A DNA stretch of 64,000 nucleotides from Fimbriimonadaceae bacterium (lineage in GTDB: Bacteria > Armatimonadota > Fimbriimonadia > Fimbriimonadales > Fimbriimonadaceae): the NCBI GenBank assembly GCA_019638775.1, contig JAHBTD010000001.1:248001-312000 (forward strand). The letters run 5' to 3'. The notes beneath the pieces were generated by a model, which saw only the letters and a list, made by a program, of their open reading frames with translations, did no database searches and was not told where the DNA came from. Numbering within the stretch: the first letter of the stretch is position 1; each line of letters opens with the position of its first letter. This document shows positions 1-7,540 of the stretch, piece after piece. A program made the translations under genes and the position numbers.

Positions 1-1734
1 GAGCGGGTCGACATCGATCCCTTGCGTCTGCTTGATGTTCTTGACGGCTCGTGATAGAACTGTGAGGTTTGACAGACCAAGGAAGTCCATCTTGAGGAGG
101 CCGATCTTCTCAAGAATTCCCATCTCGAAGGCGGTGATCGACTGTCCGTCGTTGCCCTTATATAAGGGGATGTGATCGACAAGCGGCTCGCCTGAGATGA
201 CCACGCCAGCCGCGTGGACTCCGGTGTGACGGGACATCCCTTCGACCGACTTCGCCACGTCAACGAGGCTTCGGACGCGTGGGTCGTGTTCGATCATCTG
301 CCGGAACTCGGCGGTCTCCTTGATGGCTCTCTCAAGCGACATTCCGGGCATGTTGGGGATCGTCTTGCAAATCTTGTCGGTCTCTTGGGGGGTGTAGCCC
401 ATTACTCGGCCGCAGTCCTTGATCGCGGCTTTGGGGCCGAGCGTTCCGAAGGTGATGATCTGGGCCACGTGGTCAGAGCCGTATTTTTCGGTGACGTATT
501 TGATGACCTCATCACGGCGTGCGTCCTCGAAGTCCATGTCGATATCGGGCATGGACACACGCTCTGGATTCAAGAAGCGCTCAAAAGTGAGGTCGTAATA
601 AAGCGGATCGACATCGGTGATCCCGATCACATAGGAAACCAAGGATCCGGCAGCAGAGCCGCGGACACCGTAGTAAATTCCCTGCTCCCTTGTGTAGTTG
701 GCAAACTCCCGAACGAGCAAGAAGTACGACTCAAATCCGGTCTTTTCGATGACGCTCAGCTCGTAGTTCAGCCTTTCCCAAGCCTCGTCATCCGCCTTAT
801 ACGCCCGCTTTTCAAGGTTCTCTTCACTGAGTTTGCGGAGGTACGACATCGGAGTCTCCCCCGGTGGCAGGTCGGGATTGGGCATCGGTGCGCGCTGCTT
901 GCCGAGCTCGACGTTGCACATCTCGGCGATCATCGCCGTGTTCTCCATCGCTTCGGGATGCTCGGGGAAGAGAGCCGCCATCTCTTGTTGAGATTTGAGA
1001 TAGAACTCCTCCGTCTCAAACTTCATCCGCTTTGTATCGGAAAGCAGCGCTCCGGTTTGGATGCACAGCAAAACGTCGTGCGGTGTGGCGCTGGTTCGGC
1101 AAAGATAGTGTGCGTCGTTGGTGGCGATCAGAGGGATCTTGAGCTCTTGAGAAATCTTGATTAGGCCCTGATTGGTCTGTCGCTGTTCGGCGAGGCCGTG
1201 ATCTTGAAGCTCGATGAAATAGTTCTCCTGCCCGAAGATGTCGCGGTACATCGCGGCGAGGTTCTTTGCCTTTTCGTAATCGCCTTTGAGCAGCGCTTGA
1301 TTGACCTCGCTTCCAAGACAAGTGCTTGTCGCGATGATTCCTTTGCTGTATTGGCGCAGGAGATCGTGATCGACGCGAGGCTTGTAGTAATAGCCGTCGA
1401 TCGCGGCGATCGTGGAAAGCTTGCAGAGGTTGCGATAGCCTTCGAGATCTTTCGCGAGCAAGAGGAGATGATAGGTTTCGTTCTCTTCCCTTCCCGTCTT
1501 CTTTTGGTGCCCGTTGGGCGCAACGTAAGCCTCGACGCCAATAATCGGCTTGACGCCTTTTTTCTGGCACTCGAAATAGAAATCCATGACCCCGAACATG
1601 ACGCCGTGGTCGGATATGGCAAGCGCGTCCATGCCCATGTCTTTGGCATGTCCGACCATATCCGGGATACGGTTTGCCCCGTCGAGGAGGCTGTATTCCG
1701 TGTGATTATGGAGGTGTACGAAACTCTGACACAT
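1..1734 (-). CDS. dnaE: DNA polymerase III alpha subunit, N-terminal part (gene runs off the left edge)
   Basis: Replicative DNA polymerase catalytic subunit. 578 codons are inside the window; the frame is still open at base 1, so the tau- and beta-binding C-terminal part lies outside. The start ATG (1734-1732) gives MCQSFVHLHNHTEYS, the classic opening of the PHP domain. HLHNH and ISDHG (D42/H43) are PHP metal-ligand-type motifs, suggesting an intact PHP site. The polymerase catalytic motif PDIDMDFEDARR places aspartates at 397 and 399, and KMDFLGL near residue 550 supplies the third aspartate position. These match the three catalytic aspartates of C-family polymerases. Long open frames on the opposite strand here are shadows. 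Length and motif order fit DnaE rather than PolC, as no exonuclease insertion is seen. Confidence 0.97.
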   Translation of the reverse strand, partial: MCQSFVHLHNHTEYSLLDGANRIPDMVGHAKDMGMDALAISDHGVMFGVMDFYFECQKKGVKPIIGVEAYVAPNGHQKKTGREENETYHLLLLAKDLEGYRNLCKLSTIAAIDGYYYKPRVDHDLLRQYSKGIIATSTCLGSEVNQALLKGDYEKAKNLAAMYRDIFGQENYFIELQDHGLAEQRQTNQGLIKISQELKIPLIATNDAHYLCRTSATPHDVLLCIQTGALLSDTKRMKFETEEFYLKSQQEMAALFPEHPEAMENTAMIAEMCNVELGKQRAPMPNPDLPPGETPMSYLRKLSEENLEKRAYKADDEAWERLNYELSVIEKTGFESYFLLVREFANYTREQGIYYGVRGSAAGSLVSYVIGITDVDPLYYDLTFERFLNPERVSMPDIDMDFEDARRDEVIKYVTEKYGSDHVAQIITFGTLGPKAAIKDCGRVMGYTPQETDKICKTIPNMPGMSLERAIKETAEFRQMIEHDPRVRSLVDVAKSVEGMSRHTGVHAAGVVISGEPLVDHIPLYKGNDGQSITAFEMGILEKIGLLKMDFLGLSNLTVLSRAVKNIKQTQGIDVDPL

Positions 1735-2026
1735 AGCCAGATGGAGCGGGCGTCCTTCCTCTTTCTTCCTACGCCATATGCGCCGGATAGAGGCGGTTGG
1801 TTTGCCCTGCTCCTATGATGACGAAGAAGCGCTGGCTTTCGCCGCGCAGCTCTTGAGATGTGGAAAATCAGTCTCCCAGAAGACCCCGGTATTTTTCCCT
1901 GTAATTGCCCCTATACGTCGCCACGGCACACGCTTTGATGTAGCCTCTTCATTAGTAGAGCTAGAGTTCACGAACATCGGCTCGATTTTTTGCGGCAATT
2001 ACAACTGCTCTTTAAGGAGATTTTAT

Positions 2027-2599
2027 ATGTTGAAGAAGGTATTTTTGGCGGCTGGTTTGGTTGCGTTGGCGCTCGGCGCTCAGGCTCAATCGCGAAGCTC
2101 TTTTCTTGGGGTAAGTCAAATCAACGGGATCACCGTAACGCCAAGCGGCGGCGGCCTCGTCTACACGGTTGCTGTGGGCGCTGCGCCGACGTTCGTTTAT
2201 AACAGCGTCACGTACAATATCCAAAACGTTCTGGGATTCTGGTCCCTGCGAAATCAGGACCCCGATAACCTCGGAGCGACCGGAAGCAACTTTACCGGCC
2301 TGAACGGCAACTGGACGTGGAACGACAGCACTTCGGGTACAGGCTCGATCGCAGGCTGGAAGTCCAATCCGAACGACGGCATCTTTGCCAATCAATCGGA
2401 CACCTTTACCTACACGGCGATCAACGCTGGAAACATTGACCAGTTCGGTTTCCACGTTCGTTTGACCGAAGGATTCTTCCCCGGCACACAGGGCAACACG
2501 GGCCACATCACGCTTGACCCGGTACCCGAGCCCGCTTCGCTTGCGATCCTTGGTGTTGGCGCTTTGGCATTGCTGCGACGTCGACGACAGACCCGATAA
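2027..2599 (+). CDS. PEP-CTERM sorting-domain secreted protein
   Basis: 190-aa predicted extracellular protein. ATG at 2027 is preceded at good spacing by AAGGAG (about 2014-2019) and begins MLKKVFLAAGLVALALGAQAQ, a clear signal peptide; the frame is open further upstream but that part is not protein-like. The mature part is rich in Asn, Gly, Ser, Thr and aromatic residues and looks like a beta-rich surface protein. It ends with VPEPASLAILG, a short hydrophobic helix and RRRRQTR, the canonical PEP-CTERM tripartite sorting signal. By family knowledge such proteins are processed by an exosortase, which is not in this window. Specific function unknown. Transcribed alone, followed by a strong hairpin. 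Confidence 0.88.
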   Translation: MLKKVFLAAGLVALALGAQAQSRSSFLGVSQINGITVTPSGGGLVYTVAVGAAPTFVYNSVTYNIQNVLGFWSLRNQDPDNLGATGSNFTGLNGNWTWNDSTSGTGSIAGWKSNPNDGIFANQSDTFTYTAINAGNIDQFGFHVRLTEGFFPGTQGNTGHITLDPVPEPASLAILGVGALALLRRRRQTR

Positions 2600-2619
2600 C
2601 TTCTATCGCGTCATCATTT

Positions 2620-2658
2620 GAAAACGCCGATGGCTAATCGCCATCGGCGTTTTCTTTC
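2620..2658. terminator. Strong bidirectional intrinsic terminator
   Basis: A perfect 15-bp inverted repeat (2620-2634 pairing with 2640-2654, loop TAATC) is A-rich on its left flank and T-rich on its right. It can therefore terminate the PEP-CTERM gene on the plus strand and the debranching-enzyme gene on the minus strand. The minus-strand gene's stop codon (2636-2634) lies inside the stem, so the right arm also encodes the last residues of that protein. Confidence 0.9.
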
Positions 2659-4517
2659 CAAGCCCTTAGCCACTCGGCGACGCTCCAGGCCTGCCAGGGA
2701 CATCCGTTGGCGCGGTGGGGGGCGTCTCCATCGTAGACCTCCGCCAATCCTCCGATCCCATATTCCGTCAGCATCTCTCGCCCCTGGCGCAGAATCCGTT
2801 TCGCTTCACCCTTATCTCCTCGAAGCTTGTCTAGCGCCGTAACATAAGGGCCCATCAGCCAGGGCCAAACGGTTCCTTGATGGTACGCCGCATCAAGCTC
2901 ACGGAGTGTGCCTTCAAATCGCGCTTGATAGCCCGATTCCGATGGCCCCATCGTCCTCAATCCATACGGCGTCAGAAGCTCCCGTTCGATGTGGCTCAAA
3001 GCCTGTTCGGCGCGTTTGCCTTTAGCAGGTCCAAACGGGAGAGACATTGCGATCAACTGGTTCGGACGAAGGGTTGCATCGAAGGGATCGACGGTGTCGA
3101 AGTAGTGGCCCCTGGATGCGCACCAGAACTTGGATTCAAAGCTGTCTTCGGCAAACTTCGCCGCCTTCTCGTAGCGCCACGATTGCTTGCCGAGCTCCTT
3201 CGAAAGCCAAGCCATGACCCACAGGGCATTCACCCAAAGCCCGTTGATCTCAACCGGCTTGCCGTGACGAGGGGTCACCACCCAGTCACCAATTTTTGCG
3301 TCCATCCAGGTGAGTTGCTCCCCTGGAACGCCTTGCGTGAGTAGTCCGTCCTCAAGGTCCACTCGAATACCGTACTCGGTGCCCTTGCGGTGGCAGTGTA
3401 AAACATCCTTGATGCACTCGTAGGCAAACTCGGCGAACGGAATGTCCCATTCCATTTTCAGGGTTTCGTACAAAGCTTGTACAAACCACAACGTTGCGTC
3501 AACCGTGTTATAGTCTGCGCCTCCATCCTCTACAAATCTGTTTGGAATCAACCCCTTTTTCAGGTGCTCCGAATATCGCATGAGGATGCGTCTTGCCAGA
3601 TCGATGCGTCCGGTGTGGAGACACAAGCCCGGCAGGGAGATCATCGTGTCTCGTCCCCAAGACGTAAACCACGGGTAACCCGCGATGATCGCTTCACTGC
3701 CTGGCTTATCGATCAGATAAACCCCAGCAGCTGATGCCAAGCTCGCGCCCAGGGGTTGAGAGAGTGGGCTCTGTACGGGCTCAGTAAGGTCCATCTCTTC
3801 GTAGGTGTTGACCATCAATCGTGCGGTTTGTCCGGGAGCGAGTTCGTATTGTAGTTCGCACGGGCAGTAGAGATCCTCTCGATAGTTGAGTCCTCTTTCA
3901 AGCTCGCGTGCATGATCGAACCGGTAGTACCAGCCCTGAACAGGAACGCGCTGCGCACCTGTGTGCTCAATACGAATTGGGGTGGGATCATCCACTACCG
4001 CAGTGGCTTCGGCCTCGAAGAGCATACGTTGGGGGTAATCGGCGCTCTCATGAAACTCGCCATGATAGCTGCGGTGGGCGACCAGCGGTCTTAACGCAAG
4101 AGAGAATGGGATTTCCCCTACGTTTCGATACTCGATCACGGCGGCGTTCTCATGTCGAACCAGCCAGATCACCTTCTCCAGGCGGCATTTCCCAACCCGC
4201 CAACGCCACACGGCCTTCGTCCCAACCTCGAAGGACTCCAGATAAAGGTAGCCCTCGGGGAAGATTGCTCCCGGGTACTGATTGGTAGAAAGTGAGACGG
4301 GGTTACCCTCTGCCTGAAGGGTGCACTCTATGTTTGCCAGAAGAAGCGTCCGCTCCATCGAGTCGCTGCATGAAAGCAGGTGACCGTGATAGCGGCGGGT
4401 GTTCAATCCTGCGATCGTCCCCATAGCAAAGCCGCCCGCTCCGTTCGTCAAAACCCATTCGTGACGAGACGAGAAATCGAGATTGCGGCATTGCTCTTGA
4501 TCAAACCGATAGCCCAT
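2634..4517 (-). CDS. Glycogen debranching enzyme / amylo-alpha-1,6-glucosidase family (GH133-like)
   Basis: 627-aa predicted cytoplasmic glucosidase acting on alpha-1,6 branch points of glycogen or maltooligosaccharides. The N-terminal domain has the family signature EWVLTNGAGGFAMGT...NTRRYHGHLL. The C-terminal (alpha/alpha)6-barrel domain carries GYPWFTSWGRDTMISLPGL, then NTVDATLWFVQAL and YHQGTVWPWLMGPY, all typical of the bacterial and archaeal single-function debranching enzymes. ATG 4517 was preferred over an in-frame TTG six codons upstream, because MGYRFDQEQ fits the family start. No other glycogen gene is adjacent. The last codons lie within a terminator hairpin shared with the convergent PEP-CTERM gene. 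Confidence 0.9.
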   Translation of the reverse strand: MGYRFDQEQCRNLDFSSRHEWVLTNGAGGFAMGTIAGLNTRRYHGHLLSCSDSMERTLLLANIECTLQAEGNPVSLSTNQYPGAIFPEGYLYLESFEVGTKAVWRWRVGKCRLEKVIWLVRHENAAVIEYRNVGEIPFSLALRPLVAHRSYHGEFHESADYPQRMLFEAEATAVVDDPTPIRIEHTGAQRVPVQGWYYRFDHARELERGLNYREDLYCPCELQYELAPGQTARLMVNTYEEMDLTEPVQSPLSQPLGASLASAAGVYLIDKPGSEAIIAGYPWFTSWGRDTMISLPGLCLHTGRIDLARRILMRYSEHLKKGLIPNRFVEDGGADYNTVDATLWFVQALYETLKMEWDIPFAEFAYECIKDVLHCHRKGTEYGIRVDLEDGLLTQGVPGEQLTWMDAKIGDWVVTPRHGKPVEINGLWVNALWVMAWLSKELGKQSWRYEKAAKFAEDSFESKFWCASRGHYFDTVDPFDATLRPNQLIAMSLPFGPAKGKRAEQALSHIERELLTPYGLRTMGPSESGYQARFEGTLRELDAAYHQGTVWPWLMGPYVTALDKLRGDKGEAKRILRQGREMLTEYGIGGLAEVYDGDAPHRANGCPWQAWSVAEWLRAWKENADGD

Positions 4518-4585
4518 AGTCCTACCATCGCACAATCCTCAACAGTTCGTTAGGCCGAAACGTCGGACTTGATGAGATATACCTG

Positions 4586-4879
4586 GTGGAATTACCTGGA
4601 ATGACCGAGAAGAATACTGGAATATGGATCATGAGGGTCAGAGGCGCACCTAACCTTTCAGGGGACTCCAGGATGGAATTATCACTCGCAAAAGGATTCG
4701 ACAAATCGAACGTGCGGCTATCATGGTTTGACCGCAGCGGCAATCTGCATACCGAGGACGTGTACGTCATGGAAGTGGGATTTGTGCCGATGTACGGCCA
4801 GTGCATGGTCACGAGCATGGGCGAAATTAAGCTTGATAGGATTCATACGTGCGAGCGGCTCGACGCCGCTGCTGCGTAA
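4586..4879 (+). CDS. Small hypothetical protein, 97 aa
   Basis: Unrecognised small soluble protein with ordinary, mixed amino-acid composition (for example SWFDRSGNLHTEDVYVMEVGFVPMYGQ) and no signal peptide or membrane segment. The start is GTG at 4586 or ATG at 4601; neither has a convincing Shine-Dalgarno site. It sits divergently from the debranching-enzyme gene and ends 5 bp before the stop of the convergent LptD-like gene. A stem-loop plus T-rich tract directly after the stop supports it as a real plus-strand transcript. A minus-strand open frame of similar length overlaps it but has poorer composition. No function can be assigned. Confidence 0.6.
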   Translation: MELPGMTEKNTGIWIMRVRGAPNLSGDSRMELSLAKGFDKSNVRLSWFDRSGNLHTEDVYVMEVGFVPMYGQCMVTSMGEIKLDRIHTCERLDAAAA

Positions 4880-4883
4880 ACGC

Positions 4884-6449
4884 TCAACCGCCAATAACGG
4901 TCAGATGAGGCGCCTTTGGCGTCTTTTCTTTTCTCTGGATATCCCTACTTTTTAGGCGCTCGAATACATCGAACGCGCGGAATTGGAACCCTATCCCAAA
5001 CCGCCGTGGCTCCTGTCGATACAGCAGATACAGCTCGAAACACCCTGCCACCTGCGAAAGAAAAACCTCTCTATCGTAGAGTGTGCTGCGCTCCGAATCG
5101 TACTTCCCGATAACCGAAAGCTTGCGCGGGCCAAGCTCCAAGTCGGCACGCGTGATCCACGTATGCTTTCGATCCAGATCATCAAAACTGAACGAGGGTG
5201 TGCCTGTATCTACCGTAAAGGTACGCCCGACTGCGATCTGTAACTCTTTGGCGGGCTTCCAGAGCAGACCCGCGGTGCCGCGCATCCAGCCAAACTTTTC
5301 GTTACCCAAGTACATTCGCGCATCGAACCGGGCGAGGGTGGACAGTTGAGAGTTGACACTGTAGGCAGGGATTCCGACGGTGCTCGACACAACAGCGCGA
5401 TTGCGATAGCCGCCGCCGTTCTCACCAATGCGCTGGTAGCGTATCTGTGCGGTCGTTGCCAGCGGTCCAACCGTTCCCCCCATCTCAACTGCGATATCCC
5501 AGGGTTTTGAGATTCCTCCACCGCCGAGGCTGCCACCCGACGAGAGGTTCCACGCCGAGCCGATACCGGCAGTGAAGACACGGGCAGATAGCCGTTTGTG
5601 CTCGGATTCTGGGCTTTTGACCAATACGTTGTCGAGGTAAGAGTCGGAGAATGGATCGCCGAGCTCAGAGCCGGGACGCACGGATCGTTCCGACCCGCCT
5701 TTGAGCAAGTCTTGGCTGAGCATGAAGTCGGTCCGGGGCCGACGTCCTGTAAAGCTTGAGAACGATCCGGACACGAAAGTATCCGCAGCCACCGGGATGT
5801 CGCTCGACCAAGTCACGCCAACGCCTGTTCCTGGACGAACGCTAAGAGATGGCATGGAAATCCCTTGTGAGCGACTATCGAGGCTGAACGTGTGCTTGGG
5901 CAGAGACAAGACCTTCTTTCCAAAAACGTTGAGCGCGATGCGCCGAACGACGCCGCTCTTTCCTGGACGGACCACAGCCGAATCCCCGCTGATCGTGATG
6001 CGACCGGGTTCGTCGGGGCAGGGCATCGCGACGATGTTCTTGAGCGTCCAGGCGTCTGGCATCACGTCGATCGACTCTGCTTTCACCACGAGACGGTCCA
6101 CATGAACCTCTACATCTTGGGCGTTACCCGTCCCAAGCGCCCAATTGAATTCGAAGCGCTGAGCGAGAATCATTCCGTCTGGATCGTCGATACGAACGTC
6201 CCCCTCGGCGACACCCCTCTCCTCTCCATCCTTCATATAGAGTGTGAGCTTCTCAGCCGTTAAGACCGTTGGACCGTAGTAGGCTTTGACGCCCCCAGTA
6301 AAAGTAAGGGTTTTGGCTTCGAGATCGGCTGATTTGTGCCGCCATTCGATGCGAAGAACTTGGTCGATCTGCTCCGATTGGATCACAAAAGCTGGCGCAA
6401 CGCTAAGCGGCGAGAGAACAGGAGCCGGTGTGCCGATGAGCCAAGCCAT
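4884..6449 (-). CDS. LptD/OstA-like outer-membrane protein (LPS-assembly family), short form
   Basis: 521-aa predicted envelope protein. ATG 6449 gives MAWLIGTPAPV and a hydrophobic N-terminus that may be a weak signal peptide. Residues about 30-110 resemble an OstA/LptA jellyroll (ADLEAKTLTFTGGVKAYYG, then LTAEKLTLYMKDG and GVAEGDVRIDDPDGMILAQRFEF), the repeated beta-strand pattern of lipid-transport proteins. The rest alternates polar and apolar residues with many aromatic-rich strands and ends in a probable beta-barrel. At 521 residues it is clearly shorter than proteobacterial LptD (about 780). It is divergent from an ECF sigma gene across about 87 bp, so promoter sharing or sigma control is possible but not shown. 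An extended frame reading further upstream would overlap the sigma gene and was rejected. Confidence 0.72.
   Translation of the reverse strand: MAWLIGTPAPVLSPLSVAPAFVIQSEQIDQVLRIEWRHKSADLEAKTLTFTGGVKAYYGPTVLTAEKLTLYMKDGEERGVAEGDVRIDDPDGMILAQRFEFNWALGTGNAQDVEVHVDRLVVKAESIDVMPDAWTLKNIVAMPCPDEPGRITISGDSAVVRPGKSGVVRRIALNVFGKKVLSLPKHTFSLDSRSQGISMPSLSVRPGTGVGVTWSSDIPVAADTFVSGSFSSFTGRRPRTDFMLSQDLLKGGSERSVRPGSELGDPFSDSYLDNVLVKSPESEHKRLSARVFTAGIGSAWNLSSGGSLGGGGISKPWDIAVEMGGTVGPLATTAQIRYQRIGENGGGYRNRAVVSSTVGIPAYSVNSQLSTLARFDARMYLGNEKFGWMRGTAGLLWKPAKELQIAVGRTFTVDTGTPSFSFDDLDRKHTWITRADLELGPRKLSVIGKYDSERSTLYDREVFLSQVAGCFELYLLYRQEPRRFGIGFQFRAFDVFERLKSRDIQRKEKTPKAPHLTVIGG
4908..4934 (+). terminator. Probable intrinsic terminator after the 97-aa gene
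   Basis: AGGCGCC (4908-4914), loop TTT, GGCGTCT (4918-4924) forms a 7-bp stem with one G-U pair. It is followed by TTTCTTTTCTC. It lies 29 bp after the plus-strand stop codon, inside the 3' end of the convergent LptD-like gene. Confidence 0.6.
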
Positions 6450-6536
6450 TGAAGAATTCCCAGTGTACCGAACCGTACCGAACAATCGACGTCCCAGGAA
6501 ACGTCGTGTATCATAGGAGAGCGTAGGTCTAAAGAC

Positions 6537-7094
6537 ATGCTTGAAGCTCGTACCGTCCCCATATCCCGTTCGGAAGCTATACAGGAGGAGTTGTATTGGG
6601 TTGTTCGTTGCCGCGCCGGCGACGAAGTTGCCCTCGGCTACCTGATAACCCGACACCGTAACCGCCTCATTCGAACCGCCGCCAACCTGTTGCGAGATCG
6701 CCACGAAGCCGAAGATGTAGCGCAAGAAGCGTTCCTTAAGGCTTTTCGTGAGATTCATCGGCTACGGGATGATCGCGCGTTCGCCGGATTTCTCTATCGC
6801 ATCTGTGTCCGTCTTTGCATGGACAGGCTGCGACTAAAGCGCCCTGAACTCGTCGAGTTCGACACCGCCCAACCGCACGACGGTGGGATTGTCGAAAACC
6901 GAGTGGTGATCGAAAAGGTCTTGGACCTTCTATCGCCCGAACTGCGTACAACGCTTGTACTTCGCGAAATGGAACAACTGAGCTATGAAGAGGTTGCCGA
7001 ATTGATGCACGTTCCTGTGGGAACGGTGCGTTCGCGCCTCCATACGGCTCGTGAGCGCTTCCGGAAGCTTTGGTTGGAGGCTAATCGCGAGTGA
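6537..7094 (+). CDS. ECF-family RNA polymerase sigma factor
   Basis: 185-aa sigma-70 family protein with only regions 2 and 4. Region 2 shows NLLRDRHEAEDVAQEAFLKAF and FAGFLYRICVRLCMDRLR, the core-binding and -10 recognition helices. Region 4 shows LSYEEVAELMHVPVGTVRSRL, the helix-turn-helix for the -35 element. Its last codons overlap the start of the next gene, an anti-sigma factor (4-bp GTGA overlap), so the pair is translationally coupled. The ATG at 6537 is used; MLEARTVPIS is slightly longer than usual and an internal start cannot be excluded. Target promoters are unknown; the divergent LptD-like gene is a candidate by position only. Confidence 0.95.
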   Translation: MLEARTVPISRSEAIQEELYWVVRCRAGDEVALGYLITRHRNRLIRTAANLLRDRHEAEDVAQEAFLKAFREIHRLRDDRAFAGFLYRICVRLCMDRLRLKRPELVEFDTAQPHDGGIVENRVVIEKVLDLLSPELRTTLVLREMEQLSYEEVAELMHVPVGTVRSRLHTARERFRKLWLEANRE

Positions 7095-7540
7095 AGTTCC
7101 GGCTTTTCGGGTGTACCAAGTTTAGCCGCCTGCTCTCGGACGCGCAGGACCGGCTAATCACGGATAGCGAACGCCGATATATGGATCGGCACCGCACCGT
7201 GTGCCCGAATTGCCGCAAGAAAGAACGAGAGAGCGACCTTGCCTTGAATATGCTGCGGATGGCCGCCTTCGACGTCGATCCTGAACCGCAGTTCGATCAG
7301 CGTGTCCTGCGTCGGCATAAGCTCGATACCGTGCGAGAAGATATCCGCTACTGGTCGCCAACGGTATGGGGGGCCGCCTTCGCCGTCGTCGCGATCTTCG
7401 CTGCTCTTCAGATGGTAAGCCGTTCTGCGCAGCTTCCCGTCTTCCACGGGCCGGGTACCGACGCGAAAAGGGTCACTTCAGAAGCGCCCCTTATCCCGGA
7501 TTGGAATCCTGGAGTTGATGCTCATCCGTTCTCCAAATGA
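7091..7540 (+). CDS. Membrane-anchored zinc-finger anti-sigma factor
   Basis: 149 aa, GTG start overlapping the sigma stop. The N-terminal part has a ZAS-type motif H34-x3-C38-x2-C41 (MDRHRTVCPNC), expected to bind zinc and hold the sigma factor. A single transmembrane helix follows at about residues 87-108 (PTVWGAAFAVVAIFAAL). The remaining about 40 residues would be outside the cytoplasm. The stop overlaps the start of the next gene (ATGA), so sigma, anti-sigma and the following membrane protein form one coupled unit. Function by family: membrane release of an ECF sigma on envelope signals. Confidence 0.85.
   Translation: MKFRLFGCTKFSRLLSDAQDRLITDSERRYMDRHRTVCPNCRKKERESDLALNMLRMAAFDVDPEPQFDQRVLRRHKLDTVREDIRYWSPTVWGAAFAVVAIFAALQMVSRSAQLPVFHGPGTDAKRVTSEAPLIPDWNPGVDAHPFSK

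Noticed and set aside
214-1164. Long plus-strand open frame antisense to dnaE
   Set aside because: It mirrors the dnaE coding frame, has repetitive His/Leu/Val/Gly-rich composition and no domain, while the minus frame has a full DnaE motif series.
1016-1649. Two minus-strand frames overlapping dnaE (1016-1570 and 1161-1649)
   Set aside because: They are out-of-phase shadows rich in Arg/Ser; the third minus frame is uninterrupted and encodes DnaE.
6450-6758. N-terminal extension of the LptD-like protein
   Set aside because: It would overlap the divergent sigma-factor gene by over 200 bp and has no family similarity.
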